Shown: positions 38,393 to 46,045 of the stretch, in pieces
Layout: each line of letters begins with the position of its first letter
How positions within the stretch are numbered: the first letter of the stretch is position 1
Assembly: GCF_015477775.1 (NCBI RefSeq)
Contig: NZ_JADLQO010000001.1
Location: 806,001 to 870,000 of the forward strand
Direction of reading: 5' to 3'
DNA: 64,000 nucleotides
From: Nocardia abscessus
GTDB taxonomy: Bacteria > Actinomycetota > Actinomycetes > Mycobacteriales > Mycobacteriaceae
Position numbers and translations under genes: made by a program
The notes under the pieces: model-generated
Seen by the model: the letters and a program-made list of their open reading frames with translations, nothing else
Database searches by the model: none
Told to the model about the DNA's origin: nothing

Positions 38393-38439
38393 CGGGCCCG
38401 CGACCCAGCCGCGCGTGGCGCGACGGATTCGCGGACCCG
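38393..38439 (-). terminator. Stem-loop downstream of sodA
   Basis: CGGGCCCGCGA (38393-38403) and TCGCGGACCCG (38429-38439) pair over 11 bp with one wobble, 22 bp after the sodA stop on the minus strand. A long loop makes this moderate evidence. Confidence 0.5.
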
Positions 38440-38460
38440 GTTCCGGTGTACCGAGTCGGC

Positions 38461-39084
38461 TCAGCCGAAGATGAGGCCCTTGGCCTGCGACGTCGCCTTG
38501 GCGAAGCGCTCCTGGACGTCGGCCCAGTTCACCACGTTCCAGAACGCGGTGACGTAGTCCGCCTTGACGTTCTTGTACTGCAGGTAGAAGGCGTGCTCCC
38601 ACATGTCGACCTGCAGCAGCGGGATGATGCCCAGCGGAACGTTGGCCTGCTGGTCGTAGAGCTGGAAGGTCAGCAGCTTCTGGCCGAGGGTGTCGAAGCC
38701 GAGCACCGCCCAGCCGGAGCCCTGCAGACCGTTGGCCGCGGCGGTGAACTGCGCGCGGAACTTGTCGAACGAACCGAACTGGTCGTCGATCGCCGCGGCC
38801 AGGTCGCCGACCGGCTTGTCACCGCCGTTGGGGGAGAGGTTCTTCCACCAGATCGAGTGGTTGACGTGCCCACCCAGGTGGAACGCGAGGTTCTTCTCGT
38901 GCAGGAAGATGGCGCTGTGATCGCCCGACTCGCGAGCGGCTTCCAGCTTCTCCAACGCGGTGTTCGCACCGGCGACGTACGCGGCGTGGTGCTTGGAATG
39001 ATGAAGCTCGTTGATCTGCCCGGAGATGTGGGGCTCCAGGGCGCTGTAGTCGTAATCCAGATCTGGCAGCGTGTACTCAGCCAC
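38461..39084 (-). CDS. sodA: Superoxide dismutase, Fe/Mn family
   Basis: A 207-residue cytosolic or exported dismutase of the Fe/Mn family, close to M. tuberculosis SodA. Metal ligands are His28 ([12 protein letters not shown]), His76 ([10 protein letters not shown]), Asp160 and His164 ([11 protein letters not shown]). Position 145 is Gln (LYDQQAN) where the iron enzyme of M. tuberculosis has His, a residue known to influence metal choice; this suggests a manganese enzyme. GTG at 39084 has AAGGGA 4 nt upstream. As in mycobacteria there is no signal peptide. Confidence 0.96.
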   Translation of the reverse strand: MAEYTLPDLDYDYSALEPHISGQINELHHSKHHAAYVAGANTALEKLEAARESGDHSAIFLHEKNLAFHLGGHVNHSIWWKNLSPNGGDKPVGDLAAAIDDQFGSFDKFRAQFTAAANGLQGSGWAVLGFDTLGQKLLTFQLYDQQANVPLGIIPLLQVDMWEHAFYLQYKNVKADYVTAFWNVVNWADVQERFAKATSQAKGLIFG

Positions 39085-39275
39085 GATGTCCCTTCCTATG
39101 TCGGGCTGGTTGTGCCCGTTGTTCCGTGCACAGCCAACCATCATTCGTACACCCGGTCGATTCCAACCTGGGCCGACCTCCGCACATTCCGGTGGCGCCG
39201 CTCACACGGGACAGGTCGCGTCCCGTCACATCACGCACATCGGCACCACAGGAAACGCACGCGTAGCATCGAACC

Positions 39276-39956
<681 letters not shown>

Positions 39957-39968
39957 GCCCGGCGCGAA

Positions 39969-39998
39969 ACCGCACGGCCGCTCCCGCGGGCGTGCGGT
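39969..39998 (+). terminator. Stem-loop terminator of msrA
   Basis: ACCGCACG (39969-39976) pairs with CGTGCGGT (39991-39998), 13 bp after the msrA stop and 30 bp from the convergent gene's stop; it may serve both. Confidence 0.65.
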
Positions 39999-40027
39999 CC
40001 GATCGCCCAGTGTTCCCTATAGCCCGA

Positions 40028-40639
40028 TCACAGCGGCGGAGCGATACCCGGACGGGTTGCCCGTGGATCGCCCGCATCGTGCGCCCGCCACCATCGCGCG
40101 CCGCCCGCCACGAAGTCCGTCAGCGGGATCTGCTTGCCCCGCGAATCGTGCACGACGATGTCGTCGAACCACACGCGGACATCCAGCTCGCGCGGATCGA
40201 TGCCCTCCTCCTGGGAGAACTCCAGAACGTGCGTGGATTCGTGATCATCGATCCGGGTGTCGAAGCTGAGCAACTCGCTCCACAGCGCCCACCCGCTGTC
40301 ATCGAGATCGATGAACTCCCAGCCGTGCAGCCGCCCGCCGCCGAAACTGCGGATGGCCTCGTCCAGGCCGTCCAGTTGCAGCGGCAGCACCTGGGGTTCC
40401 AAGTCGTCCCAGTGCTGCGTGCGCAGTGACGCGGCGACCCGGCTCACGCCGGTGAACGTCACCTGCACCCGGTAGTCCTCGGCCGCCGTCCCCTCCTCGG
40501 GGAGCGTCAGCACTTCGAGGTCGAGTCGCAGTTCGTTGGCGGTCTCGTCGACCGCGAGGCCGAGGCACGTGGCCTCGGACAGCGCGACGTTGAGACCTGC
40601 GGTGTCCATTCCGTGGCGTAGCCCCCTGCTCACGTTCAT
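40028..40639 (-). CDS. Hypothetical protein
   Basis: A 203-residue acidic soluble protein without signal peptide or membrane helix. It contains ADETANELRLDLEVLTLP-like beta segments and WEFIDLDDSGWALW, FDTRIDDHESTHVLEFSQEE and VRVWFDDIVVHDSRG, which suggest a beta-sandwich. Start ATG 40639 has no obvious Shine-Dalgarno. I recognise no family. It is convergent with msrA. Confidence 0.7.
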   Translation of the reverse strand: MNVSRGLRHGMDTAGLNVALSEATCLGLAVDETANELRLDLEVLTLPEEGTAAEDYRVQVTFTGVSRVAASLRTQHWDDLEPQVLPLQLDGLDEAIRSFGGGRLHGWEFIDLDDSGWALWSELLSFDTRIDDHESTHVLEFSQEEGIDPRELDVRVWFDDIVVHDSRGKQIPLTDFVAGGARWWRAHDAGDPRATRPGIAPPL

Positions 40640-41153
40640 GCGCCCAGGCTACCGAGCGCCACCGCCGGATCGCGGTATTTCGGCGGCGTTCCGAAATCGA
40701 TGGAACCGAACGCGCTCGCGCCCCGTCCAAGTAGATATCGGAACCTCTTCGGCCGCGGGTTCCGATGTCGGCGACGAATGGCCGCTCCGGGATGGATATG
40801 GAGGGGAGTCCCGGATCGGCCATTCGCATCGCTCGCCTGGGGGTTGATCCGTCGTCCAACCCCGATAGAGTGCTGAGTACAGACCGAAAGTCGGTTATTG
40901 CCCCAAAAAGATAGCCGAGCGGTTGCTTTGTTGGCCCGGCACTTCCGGCAAAACGCCGTCGACGGCCGCCCCTTGTGGATCAGGTTGTGGATTATGTGGA
41001 TAACTTCGACCTAGTTATGCACAACCCGCATCGAGCGGGGGCTCGGTCGAGTTCCGGAGGGGAGAACATACCTGAAGTCGTAGCTCGCTGTCGAGGCTCC
41101 TCCCCGGGCATGGAACTGCACGGCCGCTCGCCGCCCATGGCAGGATCGAATCT
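40640..41153. other. Divergent spacer with DnaA-box cluster
   Basis: A 514-bp stretch without a credible gene. It contains a small hairpin ACCGA-AAG-TCGGT (40883-40895), an A-run, the DnaA-box-like cluster at 40974-41003 and the CAGGAT box (41141-41146) 7 nt before the rhodanese GTG. Confidence 0.55.
40974..41003 (-). promoter_or_regulatory. Cluster of three DnaA-box-like sequences
   Basis: TGTGGAT occurs three times in 30 bp in the same direction, at 40974, 40986 and 40995 (steps of 12 and 9). The third, TGTGGATAA (40995-41003), is the exact complement of the classical DnaA box TTATCCACA; the others are one or two bases off. Confidence 0.55.
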
Positions 41154-41525
41154 GTGACGAGCCCCCACGTTCCGTCGGTCACGGTGGAGGACGTGCCTGC
41201 CGAATTCGACGGCAGCGCGCCCGCGTCGGCCGACACGCCGCGACCGATCCTGCTCGACGTCCGCGAGGACGACGAGTGGCAGCTCGGACACGCCCCAGGC
41301 GCGCTGCACATCCCGATGGTCGATGTGCCCGCCCGGATCGACGAGCTTTCCTACGACGCGGAACTGTATGTCGTGTGCAGGCAGGGCGGCCGCTCCCTCC
41401 AGGTGGTGGAGTACCTCACGCATATCGGCTACGAGGCCATCCAGGTCCGCGGCGGCATGGTGGCCTGGCAGCAGGCCGGCCGGCCGCTGGTCGCGGAGGG
41501 CGACCACGAGGCGAAGATCTACTGA
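41154..41525 (+). CDS. Rhodanese-like domain protein
   Basis: A 123-residue single-domain rhodanese. The N-terminal CDC25-like segment (ILLDVREDDEWQLGHAPGALHIPM) and the active-site loop CRQGGRSLQV with its catalytic Cys are present, so it should carry sulfur as a persulfide or act as a sulfurtransferase. GTG at 41154 lies 7 nt after CAGGAT, a leaderless pattern. It is followed 20 bp later by the DUF4328 membrane protein and then glpQ, probably one transcript. Confidence 0.9.
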   Translation: MTSPHVPSVTVEDVPAEFDGSAPASADTPRPILLDVREDDEWQLGHAPGALHIPMVDVPARIDELSYDAELYVVCRQGGRSLQVVEYLTHIGYEAIQVRGGMVAWQQAGRPLVAEGDHEAKIY

Positions 41526-41545
41526 CGAAAGAACGAGGTGCGCGG

Positions 41546-42595
41546 GTGAGTACGGTGGTGCAACCTTGTGCGCGCTGCGGCGCGCGCTGGGCCGTGCAAG
41601 GGGCCCCGATGCACTGGTGCCCGCGCTGTCGCGGCGTGCTCCTCTCGCCTGCGCCGATCGACGCGCCCGCCGAGCGCCGCAACTACCGCTGGGTGGCCCG
41701 TAAACCCGATCACCGCGTCCGCCGGGGGCACCCGCCTGCCCGCTCGGCCGCCCAGAGCCGGACGCCCCGATACGCGCAGATGCCGCGCTGGGGCCTGGTC
41801 GACCCGCCACCGCAGCCGGAGGGCGCGGTACGCCGTCCGCTCGGCAGATTGACCGACGCGGTGGCCACGGTGCTCGTCGCGACCGCGTGCGTCTTCGCGC
41901 TCGCCTCCGTCGCCGAACTGGCGCGCTACGCGGTTCTCCTGCGCAACCGGACACGTCTGATCCACCCCGCAGTACTCTTCGCCTCCGACGCGTTCGTCAT
42001 CGGCACCGGGGTGCTCGCGATCGCTGTCGCGCTGGCGGCGGCCTTGGCCACCGTCGGACGGCTGATCGCGATCAGGCGGTCGGCCTACGCCGCCGCCGGG
42101 CGGCGCGACCCGCGATCGCCGCGTGTGCTCGCGCTCGGTTGCCTGGTCCCGGTGGTCAACCTGCTGTGGCCGGGGGTCTATCTGAGCGAAGTCGCCACGC
42201 TGCAGGGTGATCCCCGGGCGCGCCGCGCGGCGCGGATCTGGTGGGCTGCGTGGGTGTTCGGCGGCCTCGTCACGGCGGCCGCGCTGCTGTGGCGGACCGC
42301 GGACTCGTTGCAGGCCAAAGCGGACGCGGTGCTGTTCACCGCGTTCACCGACGCGGTCGCCGCCGCGGTCGCGCTGGTGACCCTGTGGGTCCTGCGCACG
42401 ATCGAGGGACGCGATCTGCTCGGTCGCAGCCGCACCGCGCGCCGCTGGCTGATCGCCGTCGACCCCGCCGTGCCGGTGATCGAGCCGGTGCATCCACGCG
42501 AACCCGCGGCCGAACCGGCGCACGCCGAGCCGGCCACGGCGCACGACGACAACGGTGCTGAGGACCGTGAGCAGAAGGAGGTTATGGCCAAGTGA
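41546..42595 (+). CDS. DUF4328 membrane protein with N-terminal zinc ribbon
   Basis: A 349-residue protein. The N-terminus carries two Cys pairs (PCARCGARW and HWCPRCRGVLL) that form a zinc-ribbon, then a basic linker, about six transmembrane helices of the DUF4328 type (with RIWWAAWVFGG) and an acidic C-terminal tail. Function is unknown. GTG at 41546 has GAGG 7 nt upstream. Its stop overlaps the glpQ start as GTGA, so translation is coupled. Confidence 0.82.
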   Translation: MSTVVQPCARCGARWAVQGAPMHWCPRCRGVLLSPAPIDAPAERRNYRWVARKPDHRVRRGHPPARSAAQSRTPRYAQMPRWGLVDPPPQPEGAVRRPLGRLTDAVATVLVATACVFALASVAELARYAVLLRNRTRLIHPAVLFASDAFVIGTGVLAIAVALAAALATVGRLIAIRRSAYAAAGRRDPRSPRVLALGCLVPVVNLLWPGVYLSEVATLQGDPRARRAARIWWAAWVFGGLVTAAALLWRTADSLQAKADAVLFTAFTDAVAAAVALVTLWVLRTIEGRDLLGRSRTARRWLIAVDPAVPVIEPVHPREPAAEPAHAEPATAHDDNGAEDREQKEVMAK

Positions 42596-43359
42596 GCCAG
42601 GGCAGTCGCGCGCCATTCGTCGTCGCGCATCGAGGCGCCTCGGCGGCGCGCCCCGAGCACACGCTCGCCGCCTACGAGCTGGCGCTGCAGGAGGGCGCCG
42701 ACGGCGTCGAATGCGACGTCCGGCTGACCAGGGACGGGCATCTGGTGTGCGTGCACGATCGCACCGTCGACCGCACCTCCTCGGGCAGCGGGCTGGTCAG
42801 CGAGATGACGCTGGAGGAACTGCGAGCGCTCGATTTCGGCGCCGACGGATCGCCCGCCTCGGTGCTGACCCTCAGCGAGCTGATCAGCCTGGTGCTGGAC
42901 TGGCGCAGCAGACCGACCAAGCTGTTCATCGAGACCAAGCACCCGGTGCGCTACGGCGCGCTGGTGGAGAACAAGCTGCTCGCGGAGTTGCAGCGCTTCG
43001 GTATCGCCACCCCCGCCTCGGCCGACCATTCCCGGGCGGTCGTGATGTCGTTCGCGGCCACCGCCGTCTGGCGCATCCGCCGCGCCGCGCCGCTGCTGCC
43101 CACCGTTCTGCTCGGCGAATCATCGCGCTACCTGGGCGGTTCGGCGGCCACGACGGTCGGCGCCACCGCCGTCGGCCCATCGGTGAAGACCTTGCGCGAC
43201 CACCCCGAACTGGTCGACAAGGCCGCCGCCGCGGGCCGCGCCACCTACTGCTGGACCGTCGACGATCCGGACGACGTCCAACTGTGCGCCGACCTCGGTG
43301 TCAGCTGGGTCGCCACCAACCACCCCGGCCGAACCAAGTCACTGCTCCCCGCCGCCTGA
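42592..43359 (+). CDS. glpQ: Glycerophosphodiester phosphodiesterase
   Basis: A 255-residue GDPD-family TIM barrel that splits glycerophosphodiesters into glycerol 3-phosphate and an alcohol. The catalytic His is in VAHRGASAARPEHTLAAYE, the metal ligands in GVECDVRLTRDGHLVCVHD, and FIETKHPVR gives the next Glu. It is cytoplasmic (no signal peptide), like GlpQ1 (Rv3842c) of M. tuberculosis, which is also found near bfrB. It starts with GTG at 42592 within the DUF4328 stop. Confidence 0.93.
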   Translation: MSQGSRAPFVVAHRGASAARPEHTLAAYELALQEGADGVECDVRLTRDGHLVCVHDRTVDRTSSGSGLVSEMTLEELRALDFGADGSPASVLTLSELISLVLDWRSRPTKLFIETKHPVRYGALVENKLLAELQRFGIATPASADHSRAVVMSFAATAVWRIRRAAPLLPTVLLGESSRYLGGSAATTVGATAVGPSVKTLRDHPELVDKAAAAGRATYCWTVDDPDDVQLCADLGVSWVATNHPGRTKSLLPAA

Positions 43360-43600
43360 ACGAATTCAGCTGGGCGACAAGGATGCACGAGCGCACTCCC
43401 GCATCCGCCCACAGCGCGGGCGTAACCACACCAGCTCAACCCTCGGGCCGAGCGACGCAAGGACCGAACATGCGCCGTTCGCGGACTGGGCAACGTCCGG
43501 GTGGCTGCGGTGCGCACGGCGTGGGCGCGGAGATCGGGTGGCTCGTATCGCGGAACTGCCTCGAAATGCGAGTAGCGCGGTTCGGCGCCCCACGTCACCG
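43360..43600. other. Spacer with repeat fragments
   Basis: No gene seen. The segment ACCGAACATGCGCCGTTCGCGG (near 43467-43488) is a fragment of the dispersed hairpin repeat; the rest shows no clear feature. Confidence 0.5.
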
Positions 43601-43710
43601 GCCCACCCGAACCCCAGGTTTCGAGCGAAGCGAGACCGAGCATGCGCCGTTCCGAGCCACAAAAGGGCCGCGAACACGCCGCGCCGCAGGCGCGGCAGAT
43701 TAAACACTGT
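43601..43710 (+). repeat. Dispersed hairpin repeat, copy C (upstream of DUF5926 gene)
   Basis: Contains CCCAGGTTTCGAGCGAAGCG, AGACCGAGCATGCGCCG, CGAGCCACAAAAGGGCCG, CGAACAC, the hairpin GCCGCGCC-GCA-GGCGCGGC (43678-43696) and ATTAAACACTGT. It is 15 bp from the DUF5926 start. Compared with copy B the hairpin differs at stem positions 1 and 3 on both arms, keeping the pairing. Confidence 0.85.
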
Positions 43711-43725
43711 GTAGGTTGACCCCTC

Positions 43726-44646
43726 GTGGGTAAGAGCAAGCGCAACAGTCCGAAGCCCGGCGGGAACCGGGCGCAGCGTCTCGCCGAGCGGCGGGCGGCG
43801 CAGGAGCAGGCGGCCCAGGCCGTGACGCGTCCGTTCGAGGGCCTGGCCGCGGAGTGCGATCTGGTCGCGCTGCGCGAATTCGTACCGTCGGCCACCGCGC
43901 GGTTGACGCTGTCGCCCTCGGTCGCGGCCGAACGACCGGTCGTGCTCGCCACGGTGCTGCCCGGTGCGGTGGCCGCGCTGGTGCGTGCCGGTGACGAGCC
44001 GAACGGCTATGTCGGCGCGCAGGTGCAGTTCCAGGGCGCGGACCCGGCCGCCGATCTGGCCGCGGCGATCCTGTGGACTCAATCCGCCGAGCCAGGTGAC
44101 TCGCTGACCTCGGTGGAAAGCGTCGCGGGCGGGCCGCGGCTGGCCGACGTGATCGATCCCGCCGCGAGCCTGGACCTGACCGTGTACCAGGACTTCGACT
44201 GGTGGGTGCCCGAGGGTGTCGAACCGGACCCACAGGTCGCCGCCACCATCGAGCAGGCCAAGCAGGCGATCATGCCCTCGGCGCGGCTGGGGCTGGACGC
44301 GGACGCGATCGGCGCCGCCTGGTGGGTGGATGCGGGCGAGAAGGCGCACATCCGCTGGGTGCGTCCCGAAGACGAGGACGCTCTCATGCTGGCGCTGGCC
44401 CGCGTGCACGCCTCGGGCGGCCTGAACCTCGGCGAAGGTTCCCGCTTCGCGGGGTCGTTCCGCACGCACGGCGTGCTGGTTCCGGTGTTCGATCTGGACC
44501 GTGAGCGGCACCCCGACGAATGGGTGAAGCCCGCAACCGAATTCGGCGCGCGCCTGTCGGAGGCGCTGGCCGTCGACGCCCCGTTGACGGCCGACGAGCG
44601 GCGCTCCCGCGACGGTCTGCGGTCGCGTCAGGTCACATTGCGCTGA
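43726..44646 (+). CDS. DUF5926 family protein
   Basis: A 306-residue cytoplasmic protein of the actinobacterial DUF5926 family. A basic N-terminus (GKSKRNSPKPGGNRAQRLAERR) is followed by a conserved alpha/beta region (YQDFDWWVPEGVEPD, AAWWVDAGEKAHIRWVRPEDED, GSFRTHGVLVPVFDL). Function is unknown. GTG at 43726 lies 8 nt after TAGGTT, suggesting a leaderless start with the promoter at the end of repeat copy C. Confidence 0.85.
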   Translation: MGKSKRNSPKPGGNRAQRLAERRAAQEQAAQAVTRPFEGLAAECDLVALREFVPSATARLTLSPSVAAERPVVLATVLPGAVAALVRAGDEPNGYVGAQVQFQGADPAADLAAAILWTQSAEPGDSLTSVESVAGGPRLADVIDPAASLDLTVYQDFDWWVPEGVEPDPQVAATIEQAKQAIMPSARLGLDADAIGAAWWVDAGEKAHIRWVRPEDEDALMLALARVHASGGLNLGEGSRFAGSFRTHGVLVPVFDLDRERHPDEWVKPATEFGARLSEALAVDAPLTADERRSRDGLRSRQVTLR

Positions 44647-44807
44647 ACCGGAATCGGCGGGGAATTCGGGAGAAACGATCCCCGCCGATAGCGAGCTCCG
44701 ATAGCCGCCGGCCTGCTGAAGTTAGGGAAGTCTCACCGAAATGTCGTTCATGGCGAAATCGGGCAGGCGCTCGGGGCAACTCGACGGGTAAGAAACCGTT
44801 AACGGCG

Positions 44808-44841
44808 ACAGGCCCGGTTCCGCTTGCGGAACCGGGCCTGT
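44808..44841. terminator. Bidirectional terminator between DUF5926 gene and bfrB
   Basis: A perfect 16-nt inverted repeat (44808-44823 with 44826-44841) with 2 nt between the arms, followed by TC-rich sequence, placed between convergent genes. Confidence 0.85.
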
Positions 44842-44863
44842 TCATCCTTCTCCGGCAAACGTC

Positions 44864-45412
44864 CTAGACGGAGCCGCCTGCCACCGAAGGCGCACCGGAG
44901 GCGTCGCTCGGGCCGCTCATTTCCCGGGCCACGAATTCCTCCAAGTCGAACAGGTTCGACCCGGCGCGATCGGCGATGGTGAGCAGGGTGGTCATGTTCG
45001 CGACTTCCTCGACCTGTTCCTTCAGGAACCACTGCATGAACTGTTCGCCGAGGTAGTCGCCCTCTTCTCGGGCCGTGCTCGCCAGCTGGATGATCTGCTC
45101 GGTGACCGTCTTCTCCTGGGCGAGCGCCAGCGCGATCGGCTCCCTGGCATTCTCGAACCGCGATTTCGCGGCGTCGATGCCGGAAATCTCGATGCTGATA
45201 TCCCGGTCCAGGAAGTACTGCACGATCATCATCGCGTGATTGCGTTCTTCGACCGCCTGCTTGTAGAACCGCTTGGCCAGTTGCGGGAGGTCGGCATTGT
45301 CGAACCAGACCGCAATCGCGATGTACTGATGCTCGGCATTGAATTCATGCCGGATCTGATCGTGCAACAGGCTGTGAAATTTGCTGCGGGGGGATTCCGG
45401 ATGGCTGGACAT
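44864..45412 (-). CDS. bfrB: Ferritin (BfrB-type), ferroxidase competent
   Basis: A 182-residue ferritin that oxidises and stores iron as a 24-mer cage. The ferroxidase ligands known from M. tuberculosis BfrB (Glu22, Glu55, His58, Glu99, Gln132, Glu135) are all present, shifted by one: Glu23 in RHEFNAEHQY, Glu and His in AVEERNHAMM, Glu in LAQEKTVTE, and Gln/Glu in KEQVEEVANM. ATG at 45412 matches the family length and lies 7 nt after TAATGT; ATG at 45448 would add 12 residues. A partial IdeR-like palindrome about 50 bp upstream suggests iron-dependent activation. A degenerate paralogue lies upstream. Confidence 0.95.
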   Translation of the reverse strand: MSSHPESPRSKFHSLLHDQIRHEFNAEHQYIAIAVWFDNADLPQLAKRFYKQAVEERNHAMMIVQYFLDRDISIEISGIDAAKSRFENAREPIALALAQEKTVTEQIIQLASTAREEGDYLGEQFMQWFLKEQVEEVANMTTLLTIADRAGSNLFDLEEFVAREMSGPSDASGAPSVAGGSV

Positions 45413-45463
45413 GGCATCGACATTAGCGCTGGTCAGGTCGTGTGTCATCCAAGTACAGCCTTA

Positions 45464-45483
45464 TTGAGGCTAGTGTTGCCTAA
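45464..45483. promoter_or_regulatory. Candidate IdeR iron box upstream of bfrB
   Basis: TTGAGGC-TAGTGTT-GCCTAA is an imperfect palindrome; 13 of 19 positions fit the DtxR/IdeR consensus by eye. It is centred about 60 bp upstream of the inferred bfrB start, where IdeR would activate rather than repress. It abuts the stop of the upstream ferritin paralogue. Confidence 0.45.
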
Positions 45484-46035
45484 TTAATTCTTCGCTGCGC
45501 CTGCCATTTTCGGCGCCGGGATATCGGTGCGCGTCCGCCCACGCAGCTCGCGGGCGACGAACTCCTCGACGTCGAACAACTGGCCTTCGGCGCGGTCGAT
45601 CACCGACAGCAACGTGGTCATCCCGGCGACGTTCTTCACCTGTTCCTCGAGAAACCACCGGACGAATCGTTCGCCAAGATAGTCACCGGAGGTGCGTGCC
45701 GCGCGAGCCAGACCGCTGATCTGGGCGCCGCGGATCTGCTCGATCTCGAGCAGTAGCGCCGTTGCCGCGCGCGGGCTTTCGAAGGTCGAGTCGATCGGCT
45801 CCAGCCCGCCGATCTGCACCGGGAGATCCCGGTCCAGCAGATACTGCACCATGCGCAGCGCATTTCCGTAGTGCTCGCGGGAGCGGCCGTAGGCGTGCCC
45901 GGCCAACTGCGGCAGTCTGCTGGCGTCGAAGTACACGGCGGCGGCGAGATACTGCTGGGCTGTGGTGAATCCATGGCGGATCTGCGTGCGCAGCAAGTCG
46001 GGGAAGGACTCGTCGGCATCGTCGGTGTCCGGCAT
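45484..46035 (-). CDS. Ferritin-like paralogue lacking most ferroxidase ligands
   Basis: A 183-residue protein that aligns with the neighbouring BfrB without gaps over ~155 residues (for example LPQLAGHAYG, VQYLLDRDL, SGDYLGERFVRWFLEEQV, DRAEGQLFDVEEFVARE). In M. tuberculosis BfrB numbering, which this protein shares, the ferroxidase residues are Gly22 (not Glu), His55 (not Glu), Asn58 (not His), Glu99 (kept), Gln132 (kept) and Asn135 (not Glu). It should fold as a ferritin subunit but not oxidise iron well. Its start is 10 bp after the LCP stop, so it is probably transcribed with that gene. It may co-assemble with BfrB. Confidence 0.88.
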   Translation of the reverse strand: MPDTDDADESFPDLLRTQIRHGFTTAQQYLAAAVYFDASRLPQLAGHAYGRSREHYGNALRMVQYLLDRDLPVQIGGLEPIDSTFESPRAATALLLEIEQIRGAQISGLARAARTSGDYLGERFVRWFLEEQVKNVAGMTTLLSVIDRAEGQLFDVEEFVARELRGRTRTDIPAPKMAGAAKN

Positions 46036-46045
46036 GGCATCGACG

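Noticed and set aside
40975..41157. A 60-codon frame over the DnaA-box cluster
   Set aside because: It overlaps the promoter of the rhodanese gene and has no ribosome site or conserved pattern.
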